From: an uncultured Pelagibacteraceae bacterium
GTDB lineage: Bacteria; Pseudomonadota; Alphaproteobacteria; Pelagibacterales; Pelagibacteraceae
Length of the DNA: 38,304 nt
Direction: 5' to 3'
NCBI GenBank assembly: GCA_902569285.1
Contig: CACFTS010000007.1
Location: 1 to 38,304 of the forward strand
Shown: positions 28,781-36,436 of the stretch, piece by piece
Layout: every line of letters begins with the position of its first letter
Numbering within the stretch: the first letter of the stretch is position 1
Notes under the pieces: generated by a model
Seen by the model: the letters and a program-made list of their open reading frames with translations, nothing else
What the model was told of the DNA's origin: nothing
Databases searched by the model: none
Program-made: the position numbers and the translations under genes

Positions 28781-30397
28781 ATGGAAAATTTTGATTTTAT
28801 AATAATTGGAGCAGGTTCTGCTGGTTGTGTTTTAGCTAATAGACTTTCTGCTAATCCAAAAAATAAAATTTTACTTTTAGAAGCAGGAGGAAAGGATAAC
28901 AATCCATGGATTCATATTCCAGTTGGTTATTTCAAAACCATGCATAATCCAAAAGTTGACTGGTGTTTTAAAACTGAGTCTGATGAAACCATGAACAATA
29001 GATCAATAAGATATCCAAGAGGTAAAACTTTGGGAGGAAGCTCCTCAATTAATGGACTTTTATGGATAAGAGGTCAAAAAGAAGATTACGATATATGGAG
29101 ACAATTAGGTAATACTGGCTGGGGTTGGGATGATGTTTTGCCATATTTTCTTAAATCAGAAAATAATGAGTTAGGAAAAAGTGAATTTCATAATGACAGT
29201 GGACCAATTACAGTTGCAAATAAAAAAATAAATTTAAAATTGCTAGAAGAGTTTAAGAATGCTGCTGAAGAATATGGCATTCCTAAAACAATTGATTTTA
29301 ATACAGGTGATAATTTTGGAATTGGATTTTTTCAATTCACCACTAGTTTTAATAAAATTGGATTAAAGTTGAGATGTAGTGCTGCTAAAGGTTATTTAAA
29401 TCCAGTAAAAAAAAGATCTAATTTAAAAATTGAAGTAAATGCTCATGTACAAAAAATAAATTTTGAAGGAAAAAAAGCTACAGGTGTCAGTTATTATATT
29501 GGTGATAAACTAAATACAGTAAGTACTAATAAAGAAGTAATTTTATCTGCTGGCTCAATTGGTTCTCCACATATTTTACAAGTCTCTGGTATTGGCGATA
29601 GTAATAAACTTAAAAACCTTGGAATAGAAGTTGTCCATGAAGCAAATGGAGTTGGAAAAAATTTACAAGATCATCTAATGTTTAGACCAGTTTATAAAGT
29701 CAAAAATTTAAAATCTTTAAATAGAAAAGTTGAAAGTTTATTTGGAAGATTTTTAATGGGACTTGAGTATATTTTTAATCAAAGTGGTCCTGTGACTATG
29801 GGTGCTAGCCAAGTATGTGGTTTTGTTAAAAGTGACCCATCCAGAGCTACACCAAATTTACAGTTTCACGTATCCCCTGTTAGCACAGATATATTAGGTG
29901 TAACTCCAATGCATGATTTTGAGGGAATTACTCCAACAGTTGCAAATATAAGACCTACGAGCAGAGGTGAAATAAATATAGTGAGTAATGACAGTAGAGT
30001 TTATCCTAAAATAAAAATGAACTATCTTTCTACTGATGAAGATAGGAAAGTTGCTGCACAAGGTTTAAAAATAGTTAGAAAAATAATGTTAGAAACTGAA
30101 ACATTCAAAAAATATGAACCTGAAGAATATAGACCTGGAGTTCATATTACAAATGATGAAGAATTGGTTAAAGCAGGTAGTGATTATACTCAAACAATTT
30201 TTCATCCCGTTGGAACTTGTAAAATGGGAAAAGATGAAAATTCAGTTGTTAATGAAAAATTAAAAGTTCATAGAATAGAAAATCTTAGAGTGGTAGATGC
30301 TTCTATAATGCCAAATATTACATCTGGAAATACTAACGCACCTACTATAATGATTGCAGAAAAAGCATCAGACATGATATTAAAAAATAGTAAGTGA
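28781..30397 (+). CDS. GMC-family FAD-dependent oxidoreductase (choline dehydrogenase-like)
   Basis: This is a 538-residue flavoprotein alcohol dehydrogenase. The FAD-binding motif IIGAGSAGCVLANRLS is at the N terminus. GMC signature 1, RYPRGKTLGGSSSINGLLWI, is near residue 78 and signature 2, GSIGSPHILQVSGIG, near residue 260. The active-site His475 (HPVGTCKMG) and Asn near 517-519 (SGNTNAPT) are present. It oxidises an alcohol group; choline is only one of many family substrates, and no betaine-aldehyde dehydrogenase is adjacent. It starts a rightward unit with terC-like and SDR genes and faces the TRAP operon across 134 bases. Confidence 0.93.
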   Translation: MENFDFIIIGAGSAGCVLANRLSANPKNKILLLEAGGKDNNPWIHIPVGYFKTMHNPKVDWCFKTESDETMNNRSIRYPRGKTLGGSSSINGLLWIRGQKEDYDIWRQLGNTGWGWDDVLPYFLKSENNELGKSEFHNDSGPITVANKKINLKLLEEFKNAAEEYGIPKTIDFNTGDNFGIGFFQFTTSFNKIGLKLRCSAAKGYLNPVKKRSNLKIEVNAHVQKINFEGKKATGVSYYIGDKLNTVSTNKEVILSAGSIGSPHILQVSGIGDSNKLKNLGIEVVHEANGVGKNLQDHLMFRPVYKVKNLKSLNRKVESLFGRFLMGLEYIFNQSGPVTMGASQVCGFVKSDPSRATPNLQFHVSPVSTDILGVTPMHDFEGITPTVANIRPTSRGEINIVSNDSRVYPKIKMNYLSTDEDRKVAAQGLKIVRKIMLETETFKKYEPEEYRPGVHITNDEELVKAGSDYTQTIFHPVGTCKMGKDENSVVNEKLKVHRIENLRVVDASIMPNITSGNTNAPTIMIAEKASDMILKNSK

Positions 30398-30972
30398 TGA
30401 ATGAACAAATAATTATATTTTCTCAAATTGTACTCATCGACCTAGTTTTAGCAGGAGATAATGCAATCATAATAGGAATGGTTGCATCAAAATTTCCTGT
30501 TGAACAAAGAAAAAAAATTATTTTTTGGGGCATTGGTGGAGCAGTAGTATTAAGAATAATCTTAACTTTATTAACTGCTTATTTATTACAGATCACCGGT
30601 TTAAGATTACTTGGTGGATTACTTCTACTTTATATAGTTTACAGATTATATGTAGATGTCATCAAAGGCTCAGATCACAAAGATGATATTAAAGTAGATA
30701 ATTCTAATTTTTTCAAAGCTATTTGGACAATATTATTGGCTGATTTTACTATGAGTTTAGATAATGTTTTAGGTGTAGCTGGAGCAGCTGGAGATCATTA
30801 TGGATTATTAGTTTTTGGTTTAATTTTATCAATTGCATTAATGGCATTTGCCGCAACATTAATATCTAATTGGATAAAAAAATATAAATGGATTGCATGG
30901 GCAGGTTTATTGGCAATATTAATTGTTGCTATTGAATTGATTTACACAGATATTAAAATATTATTTTTATAA
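30394..30972 (+). CDS. TerC/YjbE-family integral membrane protein
   Basis: This is a 192-residue membrane protein with about six helices. It begins with the TerC pattern IVLIDLVLAGDNAIIIGMVA (about residues 12-31), and the second half repeats it as LLADFTMSLDNVLGVAGAAG. The paired Asp-Asn motifs (GDNA and LDNV) are the proposed metal-ion pathway; several family members export Mn2+. It overlaps the GMC stop by 4 bases and its last base is shared with the start of the following SDR. The association with dehydrogenases may be operon packing only. Confidence 0.9.
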   Translation: MMNEQIIIFSQIVLIDLVLAGDNAIIIGMVASKFPVEQRKKIIFWGIGGAVVLRIILTLLTAYLLQITGLRLLGGLLLLYIVYRLYVDVIKGSDHKDDIKVDNSNFFKAIWTILLADFTMSLDNVLGVAGAAGDHYGLLVFGLILSIALMAFAATLISNWIKKYKWIAWAGLLAILIVAIELIYTDIKILFL

Positions 30973-31739
30973 TGTATTTAAAAAATTATAACCTTAAAAA
31001 TAAAACTGCACTTGTAACTGGAGCTGGAAAAGGTATTGGAAGAGCTTGTGCAATTGCTCTTGCAGAAGCAGGTGCTAATCTTATTATAATCAGTAGAACT
31101 AAAAAAGATCTAGATGAAGTTTATAGAAAAATTAAAAAGCTTAAATCTAAATGTAAACCTTACGTCTGTGATATTACAAATTACAATGAAATTAAAAAAA
31201 TCATAAACAAACAAGCTAAAATAGATATTTTAGTAAATAATGCAGGAAATAATATTCCAGAGCATTTCACAAAAGTAAAAACTAAAAATATGGAACACCT
31301 AGTGAAAATTAATACAATCGCAACTTTTAATATTGCTCAACTATGTACCCTTAAAATGATAAAATCTAAAAATCGTAAAAAAATTGGTGCTTCAATAGTA
31401 AATATATCTTCACAAATGGGTCATGTAGGTGGTCCAATTAGAAGTGTTTATAACATGAACAAATGGGGATTAGAGGGATTAACCAAAGGTATGTCTTTAG
31501 ATCTAGCTAAATACAATATTAGAGTAAACACTGTATGTCCTACATTTGTTGTCACTCCTATGACCAAAAAATTTTTAAAAAATAAAAAATTTAAAAGAGA
31601 TACTCTTAATAATATTCCGCTTGGAAGATTTGCAGAATTATCTGAAGTAGCATCATCAGTTGTCTTTTTAGCTTCTGATGCTGCATCAATGATCACTGGA
31701 ACTTCATTATTGGTTGATGGTGGATGGACTGCAAAATAA
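30972..31739 (+). CDS. Short-chain dehydrogenase/reductase
   Basis: This is a 255-residue classical SDR. The cofactor motif TGAGKGIGRACAIAL starts near residue 16, NNAGNN near residue 90, the catalytic Ser is in NISSQMGHVGG and YNMNK near residue 160 gives the YxxxK pair. An Arg after strand 2 (IIISRTKKD) hints at NADP preference, unlike the other SDR at 23299. It is probably a secondary oxidation or reduction step with the upstream GMC enzyme. It overlaps the M23 peptidase gene by 16 bases. Confidence 0.9.
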   Translation: MYLKNYNLKNKTALVTGAGKGIGRACAIALAEAGANLIIISRTKKDLDEVYRKIKKLKSKCKPYVCDITNYNEIKKIINKQAKIDILVNNAGNNIPEHFTKVKTKNMEHLVKINTIATFNIAQLCTLKMIKSKNRKKIGASIVNISSQMGHVGGPIRSVYNMNKWGLEGLTKGMSLDLAKYNIRVNTVCPTFVVTPMTKKFLKNKKFKRDTLNNIPLGRFAELSEVASSVVFLASDAASMITGTSLLVDGGWTAK

Positions 31740-32527
31740 TTTCTAGATTATTTTTAATAATAATCATTTTTACAACAACTCAACTAAATGCAATTGAATT
31801 TAAAGGTAAATTCATACAAGGTCATTATATTATTGGAATAACTGATCCTTCTGCAAAAATTATTATTGATAAAAAAAAAGTCAAAGTTTCGAATAATGGA
31901 TATTTTGTATTTGGAATTGATAGAGATAGAAAATTTGATTTAACAGTCACAAAAATTATTGACGGAAAAAAAGAAAAAATAATTAAGAAAGTTTTAAAGA
32001 GAAAATATAATATTCAAAGAATAGATGGTTTAGAAGAAAGTAAAGTAACACCGCCAGAGTCTGTTTATAAAAGAATAAAAGAAGAAAATAATAGAATTGG
32101 TAAAGCAAGAGCAATTAATTCTGACTTACTTTTTTTTAAAGATCAATTCATTATGCCAATTGAAGGAATAATTAGTGGTGTCTATGGAAGTCAAAGAATT
32201 CTGAATGGTAAACCAAAATGGCCTCATTACGGAATTGATATTGCAGCAAAACAAGGAACTATGATTAAATCATCTGGTTCAGGCGTAGTCACAATGGCAG
32301 AAGATGATTTATATTATACAGGAGGAACAATAATCATGGATCATGGTCATGGTATATCAACAATATATTCACACCTTGAAACAGTTTTAGTTTCGGTTGG
32401 TGATATAATTAATCAAGGAGACATTATTGGAACAGTTGGTTCAACGGGTAGATCAACAGGACCTCACTTAGATTTTAGAATTAATTGGTTTCAAACTAGA
32501 CTCGATCCAATGTCAGTATTAAACTAA
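31724..32527 (+). CDS. M23-family (LytM/NlpD-like) peptidoglycan peptidase
   Basis: This is a 267-residue exported protein. The N terminus is a signal peptide (residues 1 to about 23). A beta-sandwich-like region follows at about 25-95, and the C-terminal half is the LytM domain. Metal and catalytic residues seen are His168 and Asp172 (HYGIDIAA), His217 (YSHLETV) and the GPHLDF motif with His248. The usual HxH is HxD here (Asp250 in place of the second His). It may cleave peptide cross-links or act as an amidase activator. The start overlaps the SDR end, so this envelope gene rides on the metabolic unit. Confidence 0.9.
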   Translation: MDCKIISRLFLIIIIFTTTQLNAIEFKGKFIQGHYIIGITDPSAKIIIDKKKVKVSNNGYFVFGIDRDRKFDLTVTKIIDGKKEKIIKKVLKRKYNIQRIDGLEESKVTPPESVYKRIKEENNRIGKARAINSDLLFFKDQFIMPIEGIISGVYGSQRILNGKPKWPHYGIDIAAKQGTMIKSSGSGVVTMAEDDLYYTGGTIIMDHGHGISTIYSHLETVLVSVGDIINQGDIIGTVGSTGRSTGPHLDFRINWFQTRLDPMSVLN

Positions 32528-32545
32528 AAAAATAAAAACTCTTGT

Positions 32546-32555
32546 AGAAAGGAGG
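32546..32555 (+). promoter_or_regulatory. Unusually strong Shine-Dalgarno site
   Basis: AGAAAGGAGG ends 5 bases before the ATG at 32561 and is an almost full anti-16S complement. Most genes in this window have weak or no ribosome sites, so this one predicts high translation of the 98-residue protein. Confidence 0.75.
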
Positions 32556-32560
32556 TTGAT

Positions 32561-32857
32561 ATGGAAAAAGAAATGCTTGCAATAGCAAAACTTAAATCTG
32601 GTGAAGGAAAATTTGAAAAATTCATGGGATTTATGCAATCAGATGAAGGAATGGCAGTAAGAAAAACTATTGCTCATGTTGAAAAAACAGTTCCAGCAAT
32701 AGCCCCAGATAAAAGTTATGTTATGTTTAAAGTATCAGTTCATAATGAAGAAGAAATGAAGAAGTTTGCTTCAGGTAATAATCCAATAGCAAAACCTATT
32801 TTCGATGAATGTATCGAAACTGTTCAAATGTTTGAGTTGAGTAAAGTTAAGCTTTAA
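32561..32857 (+). CDS. 98-residue cytoplasmic protein, probably ferredoxin-like (dimeric alpha/beta barrel) fold, unknown function
   Basis: This soluble protein of 98 residues has the strand-helix-strand pattern of small dimeric alpha/beta-barrel proteins: MLAIAKLKSGEGKFEKFMGF, then KSYVMFKVSVHNEEEMKKFA, then a final VQMFELSKVKL strand. No signal peptide and no cysteine cluster. It has the best ribosome-binding site in the region and is followed immediately by a hairpin repeat. It may be related to DUF3764-like proteins, but I am not certain. Confidence 0.75.
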   Translation: MEKEMLAIAKLKSGEGKFEKFMGFMQSDEGMAVRKTIAHVEKTVPAIAPDKSYVMFKVSVHNEEEMKKFASGNNPIAKPIFDECIETVQMFELSKVKL

Positions 32858-32876
32858 CTTTAAAATATTAAATTAA

Positions 32877-32911
32877 GGGGTCCGGGGCACCTAGCAACAG
32901 AACGCCCCTAA
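32877..32911 (+). repeat. Intergenic hairpin repeat, copy 1
   Basis: GGGGC (32884-32888) can pair with GCCCC (32904-32908) around a 15-base loop that contains CCTAGCAACAGAA. A second GGGG lies at 32877-32880 and could compete for the same C-run. It stands 20 bases after the 98-residue gene. The loop sequence recurs at 33404 and 33861. Confidence 0.7.
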
Positions 32912-32957
32912 CAAGTACTTGCATATATATTTTAATTTTGATTTAATTTCTAAATAT

Positions 32958-33401
32958 ATGAATTTCCTTGATGCTGTAAAAACATGCTATAAAAATTATG
33001 CAAAATTTGAAGGAAGAGCATCAAGATCAGAATTTTGGTATTTTTGGTTATTTAATTATGCCATTTATGCAATATTAATAATTATCGCTTGGAATATTTC
33101 GCTCAAATTTTTTTGGTTTTTAGGTTTATTTTTCTTAGTTAACTTTATTCCATATATTGCAGTGACTGCCAGAAGATTACATGATGTAAATAAAAGTGGT
33201 TGGTTTCAAATACTTCCGCTTCCGTTTAGTATTTTAGATAGAATATTGGAAAGAACATCACAAGAAGGTTTATCAACAATTTCGGCATTAATTACTACAG
33301 GATTATATATATATTTGATTGTTCTGTGGTGCACGAAAGGCGATGAAAAAAATAATAGGTTCGGAAAAAATATTTATAAAAAGATAAAAAAAAGAAGGTA
33401 A
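32958..33401 (+). CDS. DUF805 family inner-membrane protein
   Basis: This is a 147-residue protein starting MNFLDAVKTCYKNYAKFEGR. An in-frame TTG 39 bases upstream adds a non-conserved segment and is not preferred. The family motifs GRASRSEFWYFWLF (about residues 19-32) and TARRLHDVNKSGWF near residue 76 are present, with four membrane helices. Function is unknown in the family; some members are linked to envelope stress or transport. A hairpin-repeat remnant follows directly after the stop codon. Confidence 0.9.
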   Translation: MNFLDAVKTCYKNYAKFEGRASRSEFWYFWLFNYAIYAILIIIAWNISLKFFWFLGLFFLVNFIPYIAVTARRLHDVNKSGWFQILPLPFSILDRILERTSQEGLSTISALITTGLYIYLIVLWCTKGDEKNNRFGKNIYKKIKKRR

Positions 33402-33403
33402 AA

Positions 33404-33424
33404 CCTGGCAACAGAATGCCCCTT
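33404..33424 (+). repeat. Intergenic repeat, copy 2 (hairpin arm lost)
   Basis: CCTGGCAACAGAATGCCCCT matches copies 1 and 3 in the loop and right arm, but the left GGGGC arm is missing (AGGTAAAA stands there). It begins 3 bases after the DUF805 stop. Confidence 0.65.
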
Positions 33425-33470
33425 TACACTTTTTAAAAATCATATAAAATTCATAATATAAAATATTTTT

Positions 33471-33842
33471 ATGTCACCAAAAGACTTAGTATTACAGGGT
33501 TACAAATTATTCTCTGAAGGAAAAATAGAGGAATTGGGTAAACAGTGGCACCAAGATGCCAAGATACATGTAACTGGTGATCATGCATGGTCGGGTACAT
33601 ACAACGGTTACAATGATTGGGTATCAAGAATGCTATCTCAAATCCCAGAAAAACTACCAGGATTTAATTTAAATATTTTAAATGCAACTTCAGAGGCAGA
33701 TAAAGTATTTATATATGTGCATGCAACAGCAAAAAATCTTGATATGCATGCGGTTCACATGTTCACAGTAAAAGATGGAATGCAAACTGAAATGCGTATA
33801 TTTGATGATACCCAAAAAATTTCAGCCGCTCTGAATAAATAA
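33471..33842 (+). CDS. SnoaL/NTF2-like small protein
   Basis: This is a 123-residue protein with the cone-shaped NTF2-like pattern. A helical start (MSPKDLVLQGYKLFSEGKIE) and a strand WHQDAKIHVTGDHAWSGTYN are followed by a helix and long strands (ADKVFIYVHATAKNLDMHAV, then HMFTVKDGMQTEMRIFDDTQ). Members act as small-molecule isomerases, hydrolases or binding proteins; the pocket residues here do not identify the ligand. No signal peptide. It is followed by repeat copy 3. Confidence 0.8.
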   Translation: MSPKDLVLQGYKLFSEGKIEELGKQWHQDAKIHVTGDHAWSGTYNGYNDWVSRMLSQIPEKLPGFNLNILNATSEADKVFIYVHATAKNLDMHAVHMFTVKDGMQTEMRIFDDTQKISAALNK

Positions 33843-33855
33843 TTTTACAAAGTTT

Positions 33856-33880
33856 GGGCACCTGGCAACAGAACGGCCCT
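33856..33880 (+). repeat. Intergenic hairpin repeat, copy 3
   Basis: GGGC (33856-33859) can pair with GCCC (33876-33879) around a loop with CCTGGCAACAGAACG. It sits between the SnoaL-like gene and the convergent CBS-domain gene, where it could serve as a shared 3' structure. No T-run of terminator type follows directly. Confidence 0.65.
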
Positions 33881-33888
33881 TCACAATT

Positions 33889-34323
33889 TTAACTAGTTAT
33901 AAATTTTTGTAAATGATCTATAAGTTCTTTTTGTTCTTTTACCACAATTTTTAAAAGATCACCAATTGAAACAATTCCAACAATTTTTTTATCTTCTAAC
34001 ACTGGAAGATGTCTAATTTTTTTTTCAATCATGATTTCCATACACTGTTCAATTTTATAATCTCTGGTAACAGTAATTAATTCTTTAGTCATAACTTCAT
34101 CTAACAATGTATCTTTGCTACTCTTCCCTTTTAAAATAATCTTTCTTGCATAATCTCTTTCGGAAAATATACCTATAGGAAAACCATTATTATCTACAAT
34201 AATAATTGCACCTATATTCTTTTCTGACATTAAAATAAGTGCTTGTTTTACATTTTGGTCTTTTGAAATAGTCCAAATTTGTTTATCTTTATTTAGTTTT
34301 AAAAAATCTTCTAGTTTAGCCAA
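33889..34323 (-). CDS. CBS-pair domain protein
   Basis: This is a 144-residue protein consisting of two tandem CBS motifs. The first is at about residues 19-70 (VKQALILMSEKNIGAIIIVD, then GFPIGIFSERDYARKIIL). The second is at about 80-135 (ITVTRDYKIEQCMEIMIEKK, then IRHLPVLEDKKIVGIVSIGD). Such stand-alone pairs bind adenine nucleotides or NAD and sense energy charge, but the partner is unknown. It is convergent with the SnoaL-like gene. Confidence 0.92.
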   Translation of the reverse strand: MAKLEDFLKLNKDKQIWTISKDQNVKQALILMSEKNIGAIIIVDNNGFPIGIFSERDYARKIILKGKSSKDTLLDEVMTKELITVTRDYKIEQCMEIMIEKKIRHLPVLEDKKIVGIVSIGDLLKIVVKEQKELIDHLQKFITS

Positions 34324-34388
34324 AATTAGTTACCGTTCTTTTATTCTAACACAAAAATCTTGAACACACTATGAGAACACTATTATTG

Positions 34389-34565
34389 TTATTCATCACT
34401 TTTTTGTTTACTAATTTTATCTTTTATTTTTAATTTTTCTTTTTTTAGTGCTCTTAAATTAACCCAAGAACTTGTTGTTCTATCATTCAATCTAAGTTTA
34501 GTGATTTTTTTAATTTGAGCTTCTAATTTTTTATGTTTTTTTACTAAATCTTTAAAATCCGACAT
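34389..34565 (-). CDS. YdcH/DUF465-like small helical protein
   Basis: This is a 58-residue Lys/Glu-rich protein from the ATG at 34565: it begins MSDFKDLVKKHKKLEAQIKK and has LRALKKEKLKIKDKI near the end. It is a helical hairpin of the DUF465/YdcH type, although the usual DxEIxRLKKEKLxLKDxI pattern is only partly conserved. Function is unknown. It lies between the CBS-pair gene and the deaminase on the same strand. Confidence 0.7.
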   Translation of the reverse strand: MSDFKDLVKKHKKLEAQIKKITKLRLNDRTTSSWVNLRALKKEKLKIKDKISKQKSDE

Positions 34566-34653
34566 TATTTATTAACTTTATTATAACTCAAAATAACCTT
34601 CGTTTCATGTACTTTCTGGTGATTATCTCGAATAACTTGATGTAAATCAAAAT

Positions 34654-35658
34654 TTATAATTTATTAATCCAAGCTTTTTTTCTTTCTTCATTTAAAAATG
34701 AAGATTTAAAAGAATTGATTAATAGAGTTTTTATATCTTCATAAGAAAGATTTAATGCTGATTGAGTTTCAATTAAATTTTGATTTAGATAACCACCAAA
34801 ATAAGCTGGATCATCTGAATTAACCATCACCATTAATTTTTTATCTAGCATTTTTTTTAAATTATGTTCATTTAATTTATTAAAAACTCTTAATTTTATA
34901 TTTGAAAGAGGGCAAACTGTTAAAGGAATTTGATTTTTCGATAGTTTTTCTACTAATTTTTCATCTTTAAGACATTGAACTCCATGATCAATTCTTTTTA
35001 CATTAAGAAGATTTAAAGCTTCCCATATATATTCTGGTGGTCCTTCCTCACCTGCATGAGCAACAGTTATAAAATTATTTTCACTTGCTTTTTTAAATAA
35101 TTTTTCAAATTTTTTTGGAGGGTTACCAGTCTCTGAGGAGTCTAACCCAACTCCAAAAATTTTATCTTTATGATTAAGGGCTTTATCTAAAATATTAAAA
35201 CATTCCTGTTCTTTTAAATGTCTTAAAAAACACATAATAATTTTAAAACTTAAGCCAAATTCTTTTTCTGCTTTTATAAGTGCTTTATAAATTCCATTTA
35301 TAACAGTATCAAAACTAATTCCTCTATTAGTATGGGTTTGAGGATCAAAAAAAATTTCTGTATGGACTATATTGTCTTCTTTACATTTTAATGCATAAGC
35401 CCACGTAAGATCGAAGAAATCTTGTTCTTTTAACAAAACTTTAGCTCCTTCGTAATATATTTTCAAAAAAGATTCTAAATTACTAAAATTATATGCGTTT
35501 TTTGCTTCATTAATATTTTTAAATGGAATTTGAACATTATTTCTTTTAGCTAATAAAAGCATTTGCTCAGGTTCAAGAGTTCCTTCTATGTGTAAATGTA
35601 ATTCAGCCTTTGGTGATTTTTTTATAAATTCTAATATACTAATATTACTCATCTGCAT
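34654..35658 (-). CDS. Adenine/adenosine deaminase family protein, probably adenine deaminase
   Basis: This is a 334-residue metal-dependent amidohydrolase. The zinc ligands are HLH (residues 21 and 23) and H201 in HAGE (Glu204 catalytic), with DHG at 224-226 and SDDP at 281-284. The segment GLDSSETGNPPKKF near residue 171 is the pattern of the adenine-deaminase (Aah1/ADE) branch; adenosine deaminases usually have a GxDLAGxE-type sequence here. The reaction is therefore probably adenine to hypoxanthine plus ammonia, in purine salvage. Start is at 35658, or two codons later at 35652; either overlaps the upstream gene. Confidence 0.88.
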   Translation of the reverse strand: MQMSNISILEFIKKSPKAELHLHIEGTLEPEQMLLLAKRNNVQIPFKNINEAKNAYNFSNLESFLKIYYEGAKVLLKEQDFFDLTWAYALKCKEDNIVHTEIFFDPQTHTNRGISFDTVINGIYKALIKAEKEFGLSFKIIMCFLRHLKEQECFNILDKALNHKDKIFGVGLDSSETGNPPKKFEKLFKKASENNFITVAHAGEEGPPEYIWEALNLLNVKRIDHGVQCLKDEKLVEKLSKNQIPLTVCPLSNIKLRVFNKLNEHNLKKMLDKKLMVMVNSDDPAYFGGYLNQNLIETQSALNLSYEDIKTLLINSFKSSFLNEERKKAWINKL

Positions 35659-36343
35659 TTAAATTTTTTTTTCTAAAAAAAATTTTCTTTATTGCCCAAT
35701 AAAAAATATAAATAAATATTATTAAAGCTGCATGAGGTATGTAGGCTTTAAAATCAAATTTATTCCAATAAAAAATATCCATATAAGGTCCGGTATAAAA
35801 AAGGATAGGAATCCAAATTGATATTTTTTCTAATAAATTGGCACCAAAAAATTCTATATCACCTACAGCTAAAGAATAACTTCCTACATTATCGTCATTA
35901 AAAACTTTTATTAAATAAGTGCCTGCTTCAAGTTTTAAACTTTTCTTAAATTCTTTATCGTTATGAGTACCTATTTGAGGACCAATCCAATACCAGTCTC
36001 TTGCATAAGGTTCAAACCAAGCTTTCCAATTATATTCTTTACCATCTTCATAAAAAATTAAATTATTATTTTGGTCAAATACCTCTAGAGAAATCCATTT
36101 AATATTATCATCTATTTTTGGAATAGTAATTCCAGCATAAAATGAAAATTCAGAATCACTTTCGATTTTATAAAAATGAGGTTCACCACTTAGTTTACCG
36201 TAATAAGCCTTTGATATTTCTGGATCAATAACATCATGAGGCTCATTTGATGAAGGAGAATATTTAATTAGCTTTGGTTGATGAGCAAATGTAAATGTGA
36301 AATTTATTGAGAATAAAATTATTAATAATAAAAGTTTTTTCAT
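35645..36343 (-). CDS. Exported, C-terminally membrane-anchored protein of unknown function
   Basis: This is a 232-residue protein with a signal peptide (MKKLLLLIILFSINFTFTFA, cleavage before HQPKL). The beta-rich periplasmic domain includes EPHFYKIESDSEFSFYAGIT, AWFEPYARDWYWIGPQIG and LEAGTYLIKVFNDDNVGSYS. A C-terminal membrane helix spans about 205-222 and is followed by a basic tail. The beta-sandwich with LEAGTYLIKV resembles pre-peptidase-type domains, but I do not recognise the family. The start codon is only 7 bases after the encoded CCA of tRNA-Leu(UAA). It overlaps the deaminase gene. Confidence 0.75.
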   Translation of the reverse strand: MKKLLLLIILFSINFTFTFAHQPKLIKYSPSSNEPHDVIDPEISKAYYGKLSGEPHFYKIESDSEFSFYAGITIPKIDDNIKWISLEVFDQNNNLIFYEDGKEYNWKAWFEPYARDWYWIGPQIGTHNDKEFKKSLKLEAGTYLIKVFNDDNVGSYSLAVGDIEFFGANLLEKISIWIPILFYTGPYMDIFYWNKFDFKAYIPHAALIIFIYIFYWAIKKIFFRKKNLNADE

Positions 36344-36350
36344 CTAAAAA

Positions 36351-36436
36351 TGGTGCCCTCGGCCAGACTCGAACTGGCACTCCGCAAGCGGCAAGGATTT
36401 TAAGTCCTTTGTGTCTACCAATTTCACCACGAGGGC
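36351..36436 (-). tRNA. tRNA-Leu(TAA), intact copy
   Basis: This is an 86-base class II tRNA on the minus strand. Acceptor GCCCTCG pairs with CGAGGGC. The D arm contains GAAATTGGTAGAC, and the anticodon stem AAGGA pairs with TCCTT around CTTAAAA, anticodon TAA. The variable arm GCCGCTTGCGG is long, the T arm is TGCCAGTTCGAGTCTGGC and CCA is encoded. Its 5' half plus upstream flank recurs at 38230-38298. Confidence 0.95.

Noticed and set aside
30330..30394. Manganese (yybP-ykoY) riboswitch before the TerC-family gene
   Set aside because: The gene overlaps the GMC coding region by 4 bases, leaving no leader for a riboswitch.
32843..32861. AAAGTTAA/TTAACTTT hairpin at the end of the 98-residue gene as a terminator
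   Set aside because: The stem is entirely weak, overlaps the stop codon and has no T-run after it; likely chance in AT-rich DNA.
32919..32957. TTG start extending the DUF805 protein by 13 residues
   Set aside because: The extension is not part of the family, and the ATG at 32958 gives the typical MNFLDAVKTCYKNY start.
32884..33880. Hairpin repeats as SRP RNA, tmRNA or a known riboswitch
   Set aside because: The units are only about 25-35 bases, lie behind genes and lack the conserved cores of those RNAs that I can recall.
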